A DNA stretch of 48,164 bases, from positions 1-48,164 of the forward strand of contig MCFG01000465.1 of NCBI GenBank assembly GCA_002104895.1, read 5' to 3'. Within the stretch, counting starts at the first letter, position 1. Each line of letters opens with the position of its first letter. Below the pieces are notes generated by a model. It did no database searches, was not told the DNA's origin, and saw only the letters and a list, made by a program, of their open reading frames with translations. Shown here one piece after another: positions 23,594 to 35,069 of this stretch. Both the position numbers and the translations under genes were made by a program. This stretch comes from Anaeromyces robustus. Its lineage: Eukaryota; Neocallimastigomycota; Neocallimastigomycetes; Neocallimastigales; Neocallimastigaceae.

Positions 23594-23775
23594 TAATTAT
23601 GATGATGATGATGATGAATATGATGATGAAGATGATTATATGGATACTGATACTGATACTAATACTGATAATCAAAATACAAGTACTATAATTACTTTGA
23701 ACACTATTTTAAATAATTTAGATAATCAAGAAAGTCAAAATTTATCACCGTTACAAATGACTAGTATTGATAATG

Positions 23776-23810
<35 letters not shown>

Positions 23811-23817
23811 GATAATG

Positions 23818-23882
<65 letters not shown>

Positions 23883-24587
23883 GATGATGGCAATAATAAT
23901 ACTAATAATAATAGGATTAGTAATATTAATAATAATGGTCATAGTACTGTTCCAATAGTACCTAATAATGAAGAAGGTTCATCTTCTAAAAATGCTGAAG
24001 CACTTCAAGTTAGAATTGAAAATGTTAATAATAACGAAATTGAAGAACCTCCACCATCATATGAACAAGCAAATAATAGTTCTTTGATGATGTTTAGTTC
24101 AGTAAATCTTCAATATGCCAACTCACCATCCTTACGAAGTTCAATTATAAGTAATCCAGATAATAATTCTTTTATTACTAATAATAATATGAATGGAGAT
24201 ATAAGTAACTCAAATATTTCTTCCATCAATAATACTAATACTAATATTAATAATAATATTATGTATTCAGGAAACAGAATTAGTATGGGACCAATATTCT
24301 TTAATAATGAATTGGTTAATAGTGGAATGAATAATAATTATATATATATGAATTCTAGTTTTAATAACAATAATCTTTTAAATAATAATTATGGAATCAT
24401 TAATAATAATGGTTATATTAATAATTTAAATACTATGAATAATTTAAATATTGTTAATAATTTAAATACTATGAATAATTTAAATGTTAATAATAATTAT
24501 ATTAATAATGGTATGAATAATGTTAATAACGGAAATAATAATAACAACAATAACAACAACCAACAACAACAACAACAAGAACAATAA
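21331..24587 (+). CDS. LRR receptor-like single-pass membrane protein 2
   Basis: Tandem paralogue of LRR-1. Eight exons: 21331-21524, 21687-21758, 21870-21944, 22093-22158, 22324-22392, 22494-22562, 22674-22739 and 22922-24587, giving 758 residues. The exon plan and all-phase-2 introns match LRR-1. Order: signal peptide (1-20), N-terminal Cys cap directly after it (the Thr/Asn linker of LRR-1 is absent), six one-exon LRRs (to about 204; for example LDLSYNNIGEIPDDISNLKN), C-terminal Cys cap (ECSLLST, NCLKPGICQ), transmembrane helix at about 282-303 followed by SKRKH, and a 450-residue tail rich in Asn and Asp with a long Asp-Asn dipeptide run, ending in a Gln run. PPSY occurs at 581-584 within IEEPPPSYEQ, and GHSTVP also matches LRR-1. 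Likely role as for LRR-1: surface recognition with a WW-binding tail (inference). Confidence 0.85.
23786..23880 (+). repeat. AATGAT hexanucleotide repeat and AAT run inside LRR-2
   Basis: A pure (AATGAT)n array passing into (AAT)n, in frame, encoding an Asp-Asn run and then poly-Asn in the cytoplasmic tail of LRR-2. Unit length is a multiple of three, so expansion or contraction changes only tail length. Confidence 0.9.
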
Positions 24588-25179
24588 TAATAATAATAAT
24601 TAATGACAATAATAATAAATAATAGAATTATTTATTAATATTAACACATACATATCATTATTAATAATAATGTAATATTAATATTAATATTAATATTAAT
24701 ATTAATATAATAACTACTATTAATAATAATAGTGATAATCATGAATATATTAATATTAATAATGATGAAAATCATAATATTCAATTATTAAAAAATAATT
24801 AATAATCATTATTAAAAAGTGAATATTAAATATTAAATTCGCTGTAGCATTTTATTCATAATTATTATTATAAATAATTATAATAATAATTATAATAAAT
24901 GAATTTTCAAATATATTTAAATGAAAAAAAAAAAAAAAAAAAAGTATATATATATAAAGCGCAAATAAAGAAAAAAGGAAAAAGATTATTTATTTGAAAT
25001 TATAAATAAAAAATGTATAAAAAAAATTAACATTTTTTTCTTTTTTTTTTTTTTTTTTATTGTTATTTTTTATTAATATTAATATAAATAAATTAACACA
25101 TAAAAAAAAAAAAGAAAAATTAATAATAATAATTATAACTAATTTAACATTTAATCTTTGAAATAAATATTACAAAATG

Positions 25180-25221
<42 letters not shown>

Positions 25222-25687
25222 AAATAAAAAAAAAATAAACAAAATTGTATAAATAAATAAACCAATAAACATAGCAACTATTCAGTAAATAAATAAATAA
25301 ATAAATAAACGAATAAATAAATATAGTAAATATCAAGTAAATTAATAAAAAATATAAACCAAAAAAAAAAAAATGTTATTCTTTTTAAAATAATAGATAT
25401 TTGAATTTCCATTTTTTTTTTTTTTTTTTTTTTTTTTATTTTTATTTTATTTTATTTTATTAATTGTATATGGGTTATTTATTGTTAATAATTTATTTAT
25501 TGAAAAGTTATTAACATCAATATTGTAATACTGTTATGTTTATTTTAAAAAATATTAAAAATAGATTATTTTTATCTTTTTTTTTTTCTTTTTTTTTTTT
25601 TTGTCTTCGTTGTTTATATGTATGAACTTTTTTTTTTTGTTGATTTTATTTTAAATTATTATTTTTGCTTTCTTATTTATTTATTTG
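24588..25687. other. Spacer downstream of LRR-2
   Basis: The 3' flank of LRR-2 holds AAT repeats and the GCTGTAGCATTTT element (about 24826-24853), matching the LRR-1 3' hairpin core. Poly-A/T tracts follow (a long A run at about 25179-25220, T runs at 25412-25437 and 25580-25601). No gene is seen. Confidence 0.6.
24826..24853 (+). promoter_or_regulatory. LRR 3' element, copy 2
   Basis: GAATATTAAA followed by AATTCGCTGTAGCATTTT about 250 nt after the LRR-2 stop codon. The order and core match 19261-19296 behind LRR-1, but the long stem has not been kept here. It is either a conserved 3' signal or a remnant of the duplication. Confidence 0.4.
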
Positions 25688-26790
25688 TGATCCAACTGAC
25701 TGTAACAATTACCGTGGCATTTCCTTAATTAATGTCTGGCTAGGCTTAAAATTATTTCCAAAAATTGTGACTGATCGTGTATCAAGTTACGCTCTTATCC
25801 ACAAATTTATTAGGCCTTGAACAATTTGGTTTTTTGTAATCATGAGGAATGTATCAGTCTATACATCTCTATTTTTGAAATCTGTCAAAGAAGATCTTAC
25901 TAAAAAACAAGGAATTAAAGGTAAAAACTATGATAAATATAAATTTTGTAATTCTAAACATATTATTATGTTGAGTTATTAATACAATCATATTAATCTA
26001 GGTATCAAATGAATAATACGTTTACCCTGTGGATATGTATATAACTCGAAAATAGCCTTTAAGAGTGGAAAGGTTTCAAAAAGAATGCCCTTCTTATTGC
26101 CCCTGCTGTCAACAAGGTGAGCAATCCTTTGAACATTGGATTTTTGATTGCCCTTTCTTTTCTCTTATTAGATGGAATTCACTAGATTTCATCAATGACC
26201 TCTTCATCACATTTGCAGACAAAATAAAGAGACACTCTTTATATAACAATTACACCTCAATCTTAGAGTATGAAAAATATATCAACCATAAAATATATAC
26301 TATTCCTTCTTGGTGGAACTTCAGCTCTGGAAGAGCTGCACTTCGATAAAGGGGAACGGAAGCATTTAATTGAACATCTTTACAAAAGTTCAAAGGAGCT
26401 TCCTGTTCCATACTTTGTGGGGTTGGCGGATTTTTTAACAAAAACAGTCATATGCAGCTTTTTAGAGTTGTTATTTGATCGGTATAAATCAACAACCATT
26501 ATTACCAAGAGCGTCGACGTCGAATCGATAAGAAATAATAATAATATCTCGAATCACGATATTATTTCAACCACAGGACCTTTAGAGTCATCTTCTTTTA
26601 CTAGAAATGGTGAAGATTACCTAAGGGAGAGTTTAGTGGACATTACACTATCTTTAATTCAGATGTTACTTCTTTGTTTTATATTATTTTACCATTTAGA
26701 GAGGAGTGAAATCCGAACAGTACCCTACACCGAAATCATAATTATTTCAGAAATTTATTATATTTTTCTTTATATTAAATTTATGTTATA
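25688..26790 (+). mobile_element. Decayed non-LTR (LINE-type) retrotransposon
   Basis: 25688-25920 translates, with one internal frameshift and stop near 25818, as a reverse-transcriptase segment: NYRGISLINV, then LKLF and KIVTDRVSSYALIHKFIRP, and in the next frame EQFGF and NHEECISLYISIFEICQRR. This is the region N-terminal to the catalytic Asp motifs; the catalytic part is missing. 26045-26346 encodes the C-terminal zinc-binding domain (CPSYCPCCQQGEQSFEHWIF, then DCP: the C-C-H-C pattern of zf-RVT). A frameshift continues the protein at about 26303-26535 (GGTSALEELHFDKGERKHLI). The segment is far less A+T-rich than its flanks. The GTG at 26065 is not a real start, since an in-frame stop lies just upstream in what is still element sequence. 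The copy is dead. Confidence 0.75.
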
Positions 26791-27290
26791 GATTTTTAGA
26801 TTGTATTTTTTTTTATTTTAATCTATTTTTATTTATGTACTTAATCTAAATGTATTAATAACTATTTATAATAAATAAAAAACATGGAAGTGTATTCTCT
26901 ACTACCTTTAATCTAAAAAAAAAAAAAGTATTTATTTTATAAAAACATTGATACGTTTTAAATAAATAATTTAAATGACTATAATAATATTTATTTTATA
27001 TCATTTAAAGGTTATATAAATCATATATTAATATAAAAATTAAATGAATGAAAGAATTATTTCAAACATTTATATTTTTCGTAATAAACTCTATAAAATT
27101 TTCATAATAAACTCTATAAAATTTTCATAATAAACTATAAATTTAAACACTTGAGAAATAAAAAAAATATAAAAAGAATAAATAATAACAATAACTCTAA
27201 TTATCAATTTGTTCTATTAATACTCTTTATTTTCTTTTCATTTATATAAATAAAATAAATAAAAAGATCATCATATTTAATAATAAATAA

Positions 27291-27361
<71 letters not shown>

Positions 27362-27530
27362 ATTATTAATTTTATTATTGATAAATTAAATAATAATCTT
27401 ATTAAAATATAAAATATATTATAATATATTTTTTTATTTAAATATAAAAGCAAAAGTATTTTGTTATCTTTTTTTAAATATTTTTTTTACTTTTATTCAT
27501 TTTTTTAAAGCACACAATTCATACATCATC
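26791..27530. other. Intergenic DNA with AAT microsatellite
   Basis: Possible 3' margin of the retroelement (an A run at about 26919-26930 after CTTTAATCT), a tandem 22-bp repeat containing CTCTATAAAATTTTCATAAT (27081-27143) and a pure TTA microsatellite (about 27293-27360). No gene is seen. Confidence 0.55.
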
Positions 27531-27532
27531 AT

Positions 27533-27780
27533 TATGAGTTTAAATATTAATATACATGAATCATCAAAACAAAAAAAATAAAAAAAAGATATCGATAATA
27601 ATGAATAGTACTGGAAACAATTAATAAACCAATGGTCAATTCTTTGATAACTATCACACTATGGAAAGAGTATGGACAACAATTGGGACAAGTGATATTT
27701 AACTAATTTAGCAGCTTTAGCAACTCTAGCATCAATTTTATATCCACATCTAGCTTAAAGTATCCTGAAAATCTTTGCTA
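27533..27780 (+). pseudogene. Possible decayed protein-coding remnant
   Basis: An ATG at 27533 opens SLNINIHESSKQKK and then stops. Further pieces in shifting frames read YWKQLINQWSI, FDNYHTMERVWTTIGTSDI and YLTNLAALATLASILYPHLA. The pieces follow each other in order and have coding-like composition with three or more stops and frame changes, so a dead gene is more likely than chance. The family is not recognised. It sits between retroelement debris and the tRNA-like half. Confidence 0.3.
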
Positions 27781-27838
27781 TATTCAGGAAATTTTAAATT
27801 AAGCTTTAAATAGTTTCTTAAATTTTTCAATTTTTTTT

Positions 27839-27889
27839 CGAGACCGCTATTTTAAGTGCTACGACTTAGACCGGCTCGGCCATTTTGAC
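27839..27889 (-). pseudogene. tRNA-Leu(UAA)-like 5' half
   Basis: Read on the minus strand from 27889: a 7-base acceptor-like GTCAAAA, then TGGCCGAGCCGGTCTAAG (the D arm and A box of leucine tRNAs), then AGCA CTTAAAA TAGC, an anticodon-loop match with UAA. The anticodon stem does not pair properly. The sequence then reads GGTCTCG and runs into an A tract. No T arm (GTTCGA box) follows. This is a truncated tRNA-derived sequence, a tRNA pseudogene or the head of a SINE, not a working tRNA gene. Confidence 0.6.
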
Positions 27890-28451
27890 ATCTTGGTCTT
27901 GAATCTTCAAAATTATTATAATTATTATAATAAAAATGAGAATTAACGTTAATAATACACAATAGCCACTTAAGTCGGCAATTATTATTATTAGTATTTA
28001 ATTCAATAGAAGTATATATATTTAACTTTATGTAAATTATATGCTTTTAAAAGAAAACTTTAATTGCTTTAAATTTTAATATTATATTTATAAAAAAAAA
28101 ATAATATATTTTTATTTTAATATTGGATGATTTTTATTTTTATTTATTTAAATATTTTAAAGGCATTTAAAATATTTATAAATTAAGAAAATAATGTTAA
28201 TTATATAATAAAAAAAAAGATATATATAATATTCTTATATTATATATATAAATAAAAATACTGTATTGTTTTAATAATTTAATACTATATTAATAATATA
28301 TGAAAATATTTCTTTTTTTTTAAAAAAAAAAAAAAATTATTTAAAAATGCTTAAATTAATTTTTTAATATTACTGTATTAAATAAATACTAAGAGAAAAA
28401 AAGAAAAAGAAAAAGAAAAATAATAAAGAAGTAATTATTTTTCTTTTTCTC

Positions 28452-28483
<32 letters not shown>

Positions 28484-28643
28484 CTTTTTTAAATATTATT
28501 AATATCATTATAATTATAAAATATTAATAAATAAAAAAAAATTTTTTTTTTTTTTTTTTAAAAAAAATATTATAAATGTCATGATAATTTTTATATCATT
28601 TATATAATTAATAAATAAAAAAAAATTTTTTTTTTTTGTTATT
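27890..28643. other. Spacer, no gene
   Basis: A+T-rich DNA with poly-A/T tracts and GA/CT-rich stretches (about 28392-28462). The end of this segment would be the 3' untranslated region of the minus-strand DUF3533 gene. An ACTTAAGT palindrome near 27967-27975 is the only richer patch. Confidence 0.55.
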
Positions 28644-29835
28644 CTAATTTTTTGAGTTTCTCTTTAAATATTTAGCTCTTTTTACTTTTAATTCAAGATA
28701 GTATAAATAGAAAGAGGCAGCAAGGAATACAACAGCCCAACCAAGAATAATTAATATATTACCAGCTTGATGATGTTTACCTTCACCCCAATAAATATAT
28801 TTAATTTCTCTAACAGCAGAAAACATTGGGAAAGCTTTACCAATTTTAAAGAAACCAAATTGAAGATCACGATGAATTACACCACCACAAGTAATAAATT
28901 GTAAAATCATAAAAGCACATGCTACTAAATAAAAGTTAATAAAATGGAAAAGATGTACTAAAAGATTATTAACTCCAAGACCTGATAATGAAAAGAAGAA
29001 GAAAAAGAATAATACAGCTGCATAACTTTTATCCATTCTTACATTACCACAACATAAAGGTATGATACTAATAATAAGGGATATAACAAACATAATAATA
29101 CCACAAGTTAAAGCTTTAGCAGAAATAGTTTTAGCAATAGCATGATTAACATCCTTTTTTTCTATCCAATGATTTTCTAATGGGAAAACAAAATGAGTAA
29201 TTAAAGCAGTAGCAATAGTACCAATCCAAAGTAAAATAAAGGAAACAAAAGTACAGAAATATTGACCATATTCTTCAACCGTACGTAAACTATTTTCTTT
29301 ATATATAATACTATTAAAAAGGAATTCTGGTTTAAATCCACCTTTATCTTCAAAATTTTCTACTAATTTTAAAAAGAGACCTCTTGTTAATTTACTTAAA
29401 GTTTTTTTAGCAAAATTTACAGTTGTATAACTTCTTGCTTCACTATAATATTGATCAACAGTAACATCTTTATATTTTGTAGCATTAATAGCCTTTAAAT
29501 TTGATATAATATCAGAGGTAAATGATTTTGGAATATGTAAAGAAATCCAACAATCTTGTTTATCAATTAAATCTATTGCTTTAGCTTCGTCACCAGTCTA
29601 TTAAATGAAAATAAGAAATATGTGATAATAATGATATGATTATAATGATAATAATATAAATAATTTTGAAGTAATGGCAATAATATATCAGGGAATTATT
29701 AAATAATTATAATAATCAAATATATTTAAGATAAATAAAATATTATAAATATAATATAAAAAAAAATAATTAATAAAATTACTCTATTATGAAAAAAAAA
29801 TAAAAAATATAATAATAAAAAAATTTATATATAAA

Positions 29836-29881
<46 letters not shown>

Positions 29882-30286
29882 AATTATACTTACAATAACT
29901 TCAAATTGACCATAACCTTGACTATTTAATTCTGCATAACTATTACCGATGTTAAGATTTGAATTTAAACCAATTGCTTGACAAATAGGACTAACACAAC
30001 CTTCATCTTCATTAACAATAATATATTTAAGGTTATTTAATTTATCTTTTGCAGTTGGTTCCCAAATACCACCTATATAGAACATAGCCATCAAAAAAGC
30101 CATTAATGGAATAATAAGAAGGAAAATACTCATATGAACAAATGGAAATTTTTTTTCTGCTTTTTGAACAAATTGATTTATTTTAGAATCTTCATTAAAA
30201 TAAAATGGATTTTCTGTTGGTAAGGGGTCAACCTTATCATAAGAAACCATTTCAGATGGTACAGAGGAAACATCCCGTTCTAACAT
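28644..30286 (-). CDS. DUF3533/SNG1-like multi-pass membrane protein 1
   Basis: Two exons (30286-29894 and 29597-28644, intron 29598-29893, phase 0) give 448 residues. The N-terminal 48 residues are cytosolic-like. A first membrane helix at about 49-72 (FLLIIPLMAFLMAMFYIGG) leads into GIWEP and YIIVNEDEGC, the start of a large non-cytosolic domain. About five further helices fill the C-terminal half (from about 248), ending in a basic tail. This layout matches the fungal DUF3533 family, whose yeast member SNG1 is linked to nitrosoguanidine resistance and membrane-lipid asymmetry; the fold resembles ABC-2-type permease subunits but no ATPase is present. The two Cys in EGCVSPIC are also in the paralogue. 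Four 36-bp pyrimidine-rich repeats lie just upstream of the start codon. Substrate unknown. Confidence 0.85.
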
Positions 30287-33200
30287 TTTTGATAATATTT
30301 ACTTTAAATATATATACAATATATAAATATATAAATAAAATTATTTGTAATTATATTAATATATTAGTTATTTTTTTCTTTTTTTTTTTTTTTTATTATA
30401 TTAGTTATTTTTTTCTTTTTTTTTTTTTTATTATATTAGTTATTTTTTTCTTTTTCTTTTTTTTTATTATATTAGTTATTTTTTTCTTTTTTTTTTTTTG
30501 TATAAAAATTTTTAAAAAGTTAAAATGAAAAAAAAGACTTTATAATAATAACTAGTATTTCATATCAAAATAAAAAAATTTTTTTTTAAAAAGACAATGA
30601 AAAATTTTAATTAATATTATTATTAATACTATAACTATCAACTATTAATTATTATTATTATTTTATTTCAAAACTCTATATTTTTTTTTCTTTTTTCTTT
30701 TTATTATCTTTTATTTAATAAAAAATATTTAAATTTTATTTCATTTTTTTTTTCTCATTGTAAATTGAAATGAATTATTTTTTATAATTTTGCCTTTAGC
30801 CATTTATTAATTCAATTTTTTTTTCAATTGTCTTTGAATTTTTCGTTATAAATGAATTTTTTCCTTTTTTTAATATTTTTATTTTTTATATATAGTTTAT
30901 TTTACTTTTTACTTATTAACTATTATTAGATAGCTTACCTTTTATTTTAAATAAAACAGTAAAAAATATAATAATAATGTTAACTATATTAGTTTTTATA
31001 TTATATATAATTTATGTATGTATAATAATAAAAAAATATTTAAAAAAAAAAAAAAAGAAAAAAGAAAAAAGGAACGTTATTTATAGTTTTACATATAATG
31101 TTAAAAAATCATGATAGATAATCTTTCATATTATGAAAATTACTAATAATTAATAATTAAATAATATTAATAATACGATTATGATTATGATAAATAATAA
31201 TAATTATTGTTTTTTTTTTTTTTTTAAATTTTTAAATTTTTAAATTTTTTAATTATTAAAATTCATTTTTAATTAAATTATTAATTATTGATTGATTTAT
31301 AAATATATTATAATTTATATAATTATTTTAATATATTATTTAATTCATATTTAATCGGTTATTTCTATTTTATTTTATTTTATTTTATTTTATTTTTTTT
31401 TTTTTTATTTTAGCATGTGTTAATTATATTATTGTTTCAATTATTTATTTACTACATATTATTTTATTTTATTTTATTCAACTATCCAAATATATATTTT
31501 AATCTTATTTGTCTTTAATTATTTTATTTTTTATTTTTTATTTTTTAATTTTTATTTTTTTTTTTAATTTTAAAGTTTCCAATATATTATCAATTTGAAT
31601 TTAAATTGATGATATATTAAATTATATTATTTATATATTTATAATAACTTAATTTTTTTTATTATATATATGTGATAATATATATAGTAAAATATATTAA
31701 ATATATACATAATATATTATAAATATTTTATATATATTTTACATGTAAATTTATCCTTTATAATAATAAATATAAAATGATAATTTTTTTACTCTATTCT
31801 TTTTATTATTATAACAATTATTCATTTCATTTCATTCATTCATTCATTCATTCATTTATATTTATTTATGTATTTATATTTATTTATTCATTTACTTTTT
31901 ATTTATTCATTTACTTTTTATTTATATCACATCATCTTTTTAATAAAAAATTATCTTTTATATTCTGTATAATAATATATTTAAGTTCATATTATAATAT
32001 AATTATAAATAATTTTGTATTACATTCAAATAGATTAAGATTTTAATTTAACCAAATAATAAAGTTTAGAATTAAAATTAAAAAAAAAAAAAAAAAAAAC
32101 TTTATGTAAATGAAATTTTTTTTTTCTTTAACTCGTTTATTTTTAATAGTAATTGGGAAAGTTGAAACTAATTAAATAAATTAACATCTTTAACTAAACT
32201 TTAATAAATAATTAATAATAAATAACAAAATAAAAAATAAAATAGAATATTTTATATTATTTAAAATTATTATAAATAATGTTCATAATTCTTAAGTATG
32301 ATAAAAAAAATTTTTATTTTTTTTATATATATTTATTTATAGAATAATAATTATTATATAATATTTATTATAATCCATTATATATTTCATAATTAAAAAA
32401 TACTCTCTTGTTATCCCTTACAAAAATGCATATTTATCATTATATATAATGTTATATTATTATTATATTATATATAAAAATAGAGTAATTAATGCAAAGT
32501 CTTTTTCTAGTCTAAAAAAAAAATATTAAAAATTAAGATTATTAAAAATCTAATTTTTAATATCTCTTTTTTTATAATTAAAATTTTATTATTCTCATTA
32601 TTTACAACTTTACTTTTATTATTCTCATATTTATAACTGCCTTTGTACATTTCTTTATTATTTCTACATGGACAAATAGTTTTATTAGTATCATATGTAA
32701 ATCAAACCTCTTTAAATAAATAGAATATAATATAATATAATATAATATAATATATATATAAAAAAAAAAAAAAAGAAAGAAAGAAAGAAAGAAAGAAAAA
32801 TTGTACCAATTAAATAATTATAATATAAATGGATAAAGATTGAAATGTCGGATCTAATCGTTAATTAATTAATATTTTTATAATTATTGTTGTTGGTTAT
32901 TTAAATAACATTTTATATAATATCTTTAAATAAAAAAAATTTTTTTTTTTTTTTTTACTATTTAATAATTTTTTTTATAGTTTTTTATATATATAAATAT
33001 ATATATATTTTGACAACCAATACTTTCATTTTTATTATTATACATTTAATATATTTAAATTATATTAATAAATTCATTATTATAATATTAAATGTCAAAA
33101 AATAAATTGAAATTCCGTTTTTATTTTTTTTTTAAAAAATATTTTTTTTCATATGATAATCATAAAACAAATTTTAAAAAAAAAAAAATAAATTAAAAAA

Positions 33201-33503
33201 AATTAAATTAAAAAAAAAAAAAGATTTCTATTTTAATTTTTTATCATTATAAGGATTAAATAATAAATTAAAAAATTTTATTTATTCTTTTTTTTTTTTT
33301 TTTTTTAAATATATATTATATTATATTATATTATATTTATTTATTTATTTATATTATTTATGATTTATATTATTTTTATTTTCTTGTTTTAGTTTTTATT
33401 TTAATTTATCTTGTTTAATTATATTTGTTATATTTTACTTTATTTTGTTTTATATTATATTTATCTCCTTTTTTTATTTATTAATCTATTTTTTTTTAAT
33501 CTA
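30287..33503. other. Upstream and intergenic DNA of the DUF3533 pair
   Basis: This begins with the promoter/leader of the first DUF3533 gene and its 36-bp repeats, followed by simple sequence: ATTC/ATTT around 31830-31920, TAAT repeats, an AAAG run at 32774-32800 and TATAA repeats at 32725-32752. The open frame 31777-32046 is low-complexity. A patch at about 32636-32710 is less A+T-rich but does not resolve into a gene. Confidence 0.55.
30361..30499. repeat. 36-bp tandem repeat in the promoter/leader of DUF3533 gene 1
   Basis: Four copies of TATTAGTTATTTTTTTC plus a T run and ATTATA follow one another, 75 nt upstream of the minus-strand start codon at 30286. On the sense strand it is a purine-rich repeat, which would influence promoter spacing or 5' leader length. 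Confidence 0.85.
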
Positions 33504-33690
33504 TTTTTTTTATTCTTTTTATAGACTTATCATGTGTTATCACATGAAAATGTATCAGAATTATATTTCATAATGTCATACCATTTCAGTATTGACGTCC
33601 TTAGTAATTTCATATGTTTTACATTTATACTTAAATCCTAACTTTATAATTTATACGAATAGTGGTTACAGAGGAAACCACCCAATAATA
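33504..33690 (-). mobile_element. Retroelement 3' end with terminal hairpin (copy B)
   Basis: This aligns over about 160 bp with copy A at 5398-5609. Both share ATAGACTTATCATGTG, CACATGA, TGTATC, GAATT and TTTTACATTT-TACTTAAA in order. Copy B is more A+T-rich and has lost several C/G positions. The hairpin survives as TCATGTG (33530-33536), loop TTAT, CACATGA (33541-33547). The tail (33504-33520, minus strand) is A-rich but interrupted, consistent with an older insertion. Confidence 0.55.
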
Positions 33691-34492
33691 GAAATTCTCA
33701 CCCAATACTCATATTTTTTAATACATAAATAAATGTTTTTTAATACATAGATAAATGTTTTTTAATCATGAATGAATGATTATTAAATTAATATACACAA
33801 AATCTTTATTAATAAATAAAATGGAAAAATAAAAATAAAAATAAAAATTCAGTATTTTAATTAATATATATTTTTATCACAAAAAATCATGAAATCTCAA
33901 ATATCAGAAATCAAAATCCAATAAAATATCAAATATAATATAATTTTTATCAATAAATATACAGAAAGAAAGAAAAAAATAAAATCATTAATATAAATCA
34001 TTTAAGAATTAATAATAAATAATAATTAAAATTTCAATTATTATTTAAAAGTATTAAAAATTTTATTCAATAAAAAGTTGCTATATTCTTTAATTAATTA
34101 ACCTTTTAATTAAAATGAAAAGCTGTATTTAATGTATTTAAGTAATGAGTACAATTTTCAATTATTATTTTTTATTTCATTATTATATATGTATTTTGTA
34201 TCAATCACATTCATATAAGAATCATTACGGAGAGAGAGAAACAATGAATATAACATGTTATTAAACAAAAAATTAAAAATATTCATTTAAAAATTAAAAA
34301 AAAAGAAAAGAAAAAAAAAAAAAAAAGAAAGAAAAAAAAAAAAAAAAAAGAAAAAAGAAAATATAAAGAAAAGATAATATATATATTTTTAATTGAAAAA
34401 CTTTTTTTTATTTTTATTTTTATTTTTTTTTTTTTTGTTAATTATAATTTGTATAAAAATATTTTTATTAATTGTAAAAATAATGACATTAT

Positions 34493-34525
<33 letters not shown>

Positions 34526-35069
34526 TATTAAAGTTGTGATAATTAATGATAATAAGTATTTAATATGGTTGTAAAAAAAAAAATAAAATAAAAAATATCT
34601 TTTTATTTTATTTATTATCTTTTCTTTAACATAAAATTTTTAGTTAAATGAAAAAATAATTATAAAAAAAAAAAAAAAAGATTTTTTTTATTTTAAAGTA
34701 AAATATTATATTTTATTATAATATTTAAATAATCTATGTTATTGAAAATATTGAATTTGTTCTTGTAATGAAATTAATGAAAAATGAGAAAAAAACTAGA
34801 TTTTAAAAAGAAAAAATTATAATGATTGCGAAAAAAAAAAAAAAGAGTATATATATATATATAAATATTGTTATATAAATATATTTATGTGTATATTTAT
34901 GTATTATGAATATAAATGAAATGAAATAATATATTTTATTATGTATTTTATTTGTCTTATATATGTTTCATAAACTACTGCTTGAATAATAATAAAAATT
35001 GAATAAATATATATATTTTTTTTTCACTTGATTTTTAAATATAAAAGAAAAAATAATATATATATATAA
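33691..35069. other. Spacer downstream of DUF3533 gene 2
   Basis: A+T-rich DNA with poly-A/AAAG tracts (34296-34370, 34500-34523). No recognisable gene. The last part is 3' to the minus-strand gene. Confidence 0.55.

Noticed and set aside
26065-26349. Independent small zinc-finger gene
   Set aside because: The apparent start is GTG and an in-frame stop lies just upstream within element sequence; it is the C-terminal piece of the dead retrotransposon.
27839-27889. Functional tRNA-Leu gene
   Set aside because: No T arm or 3' acceptor strand, unpaired anticodon stem, and an A tract immediately after the half.
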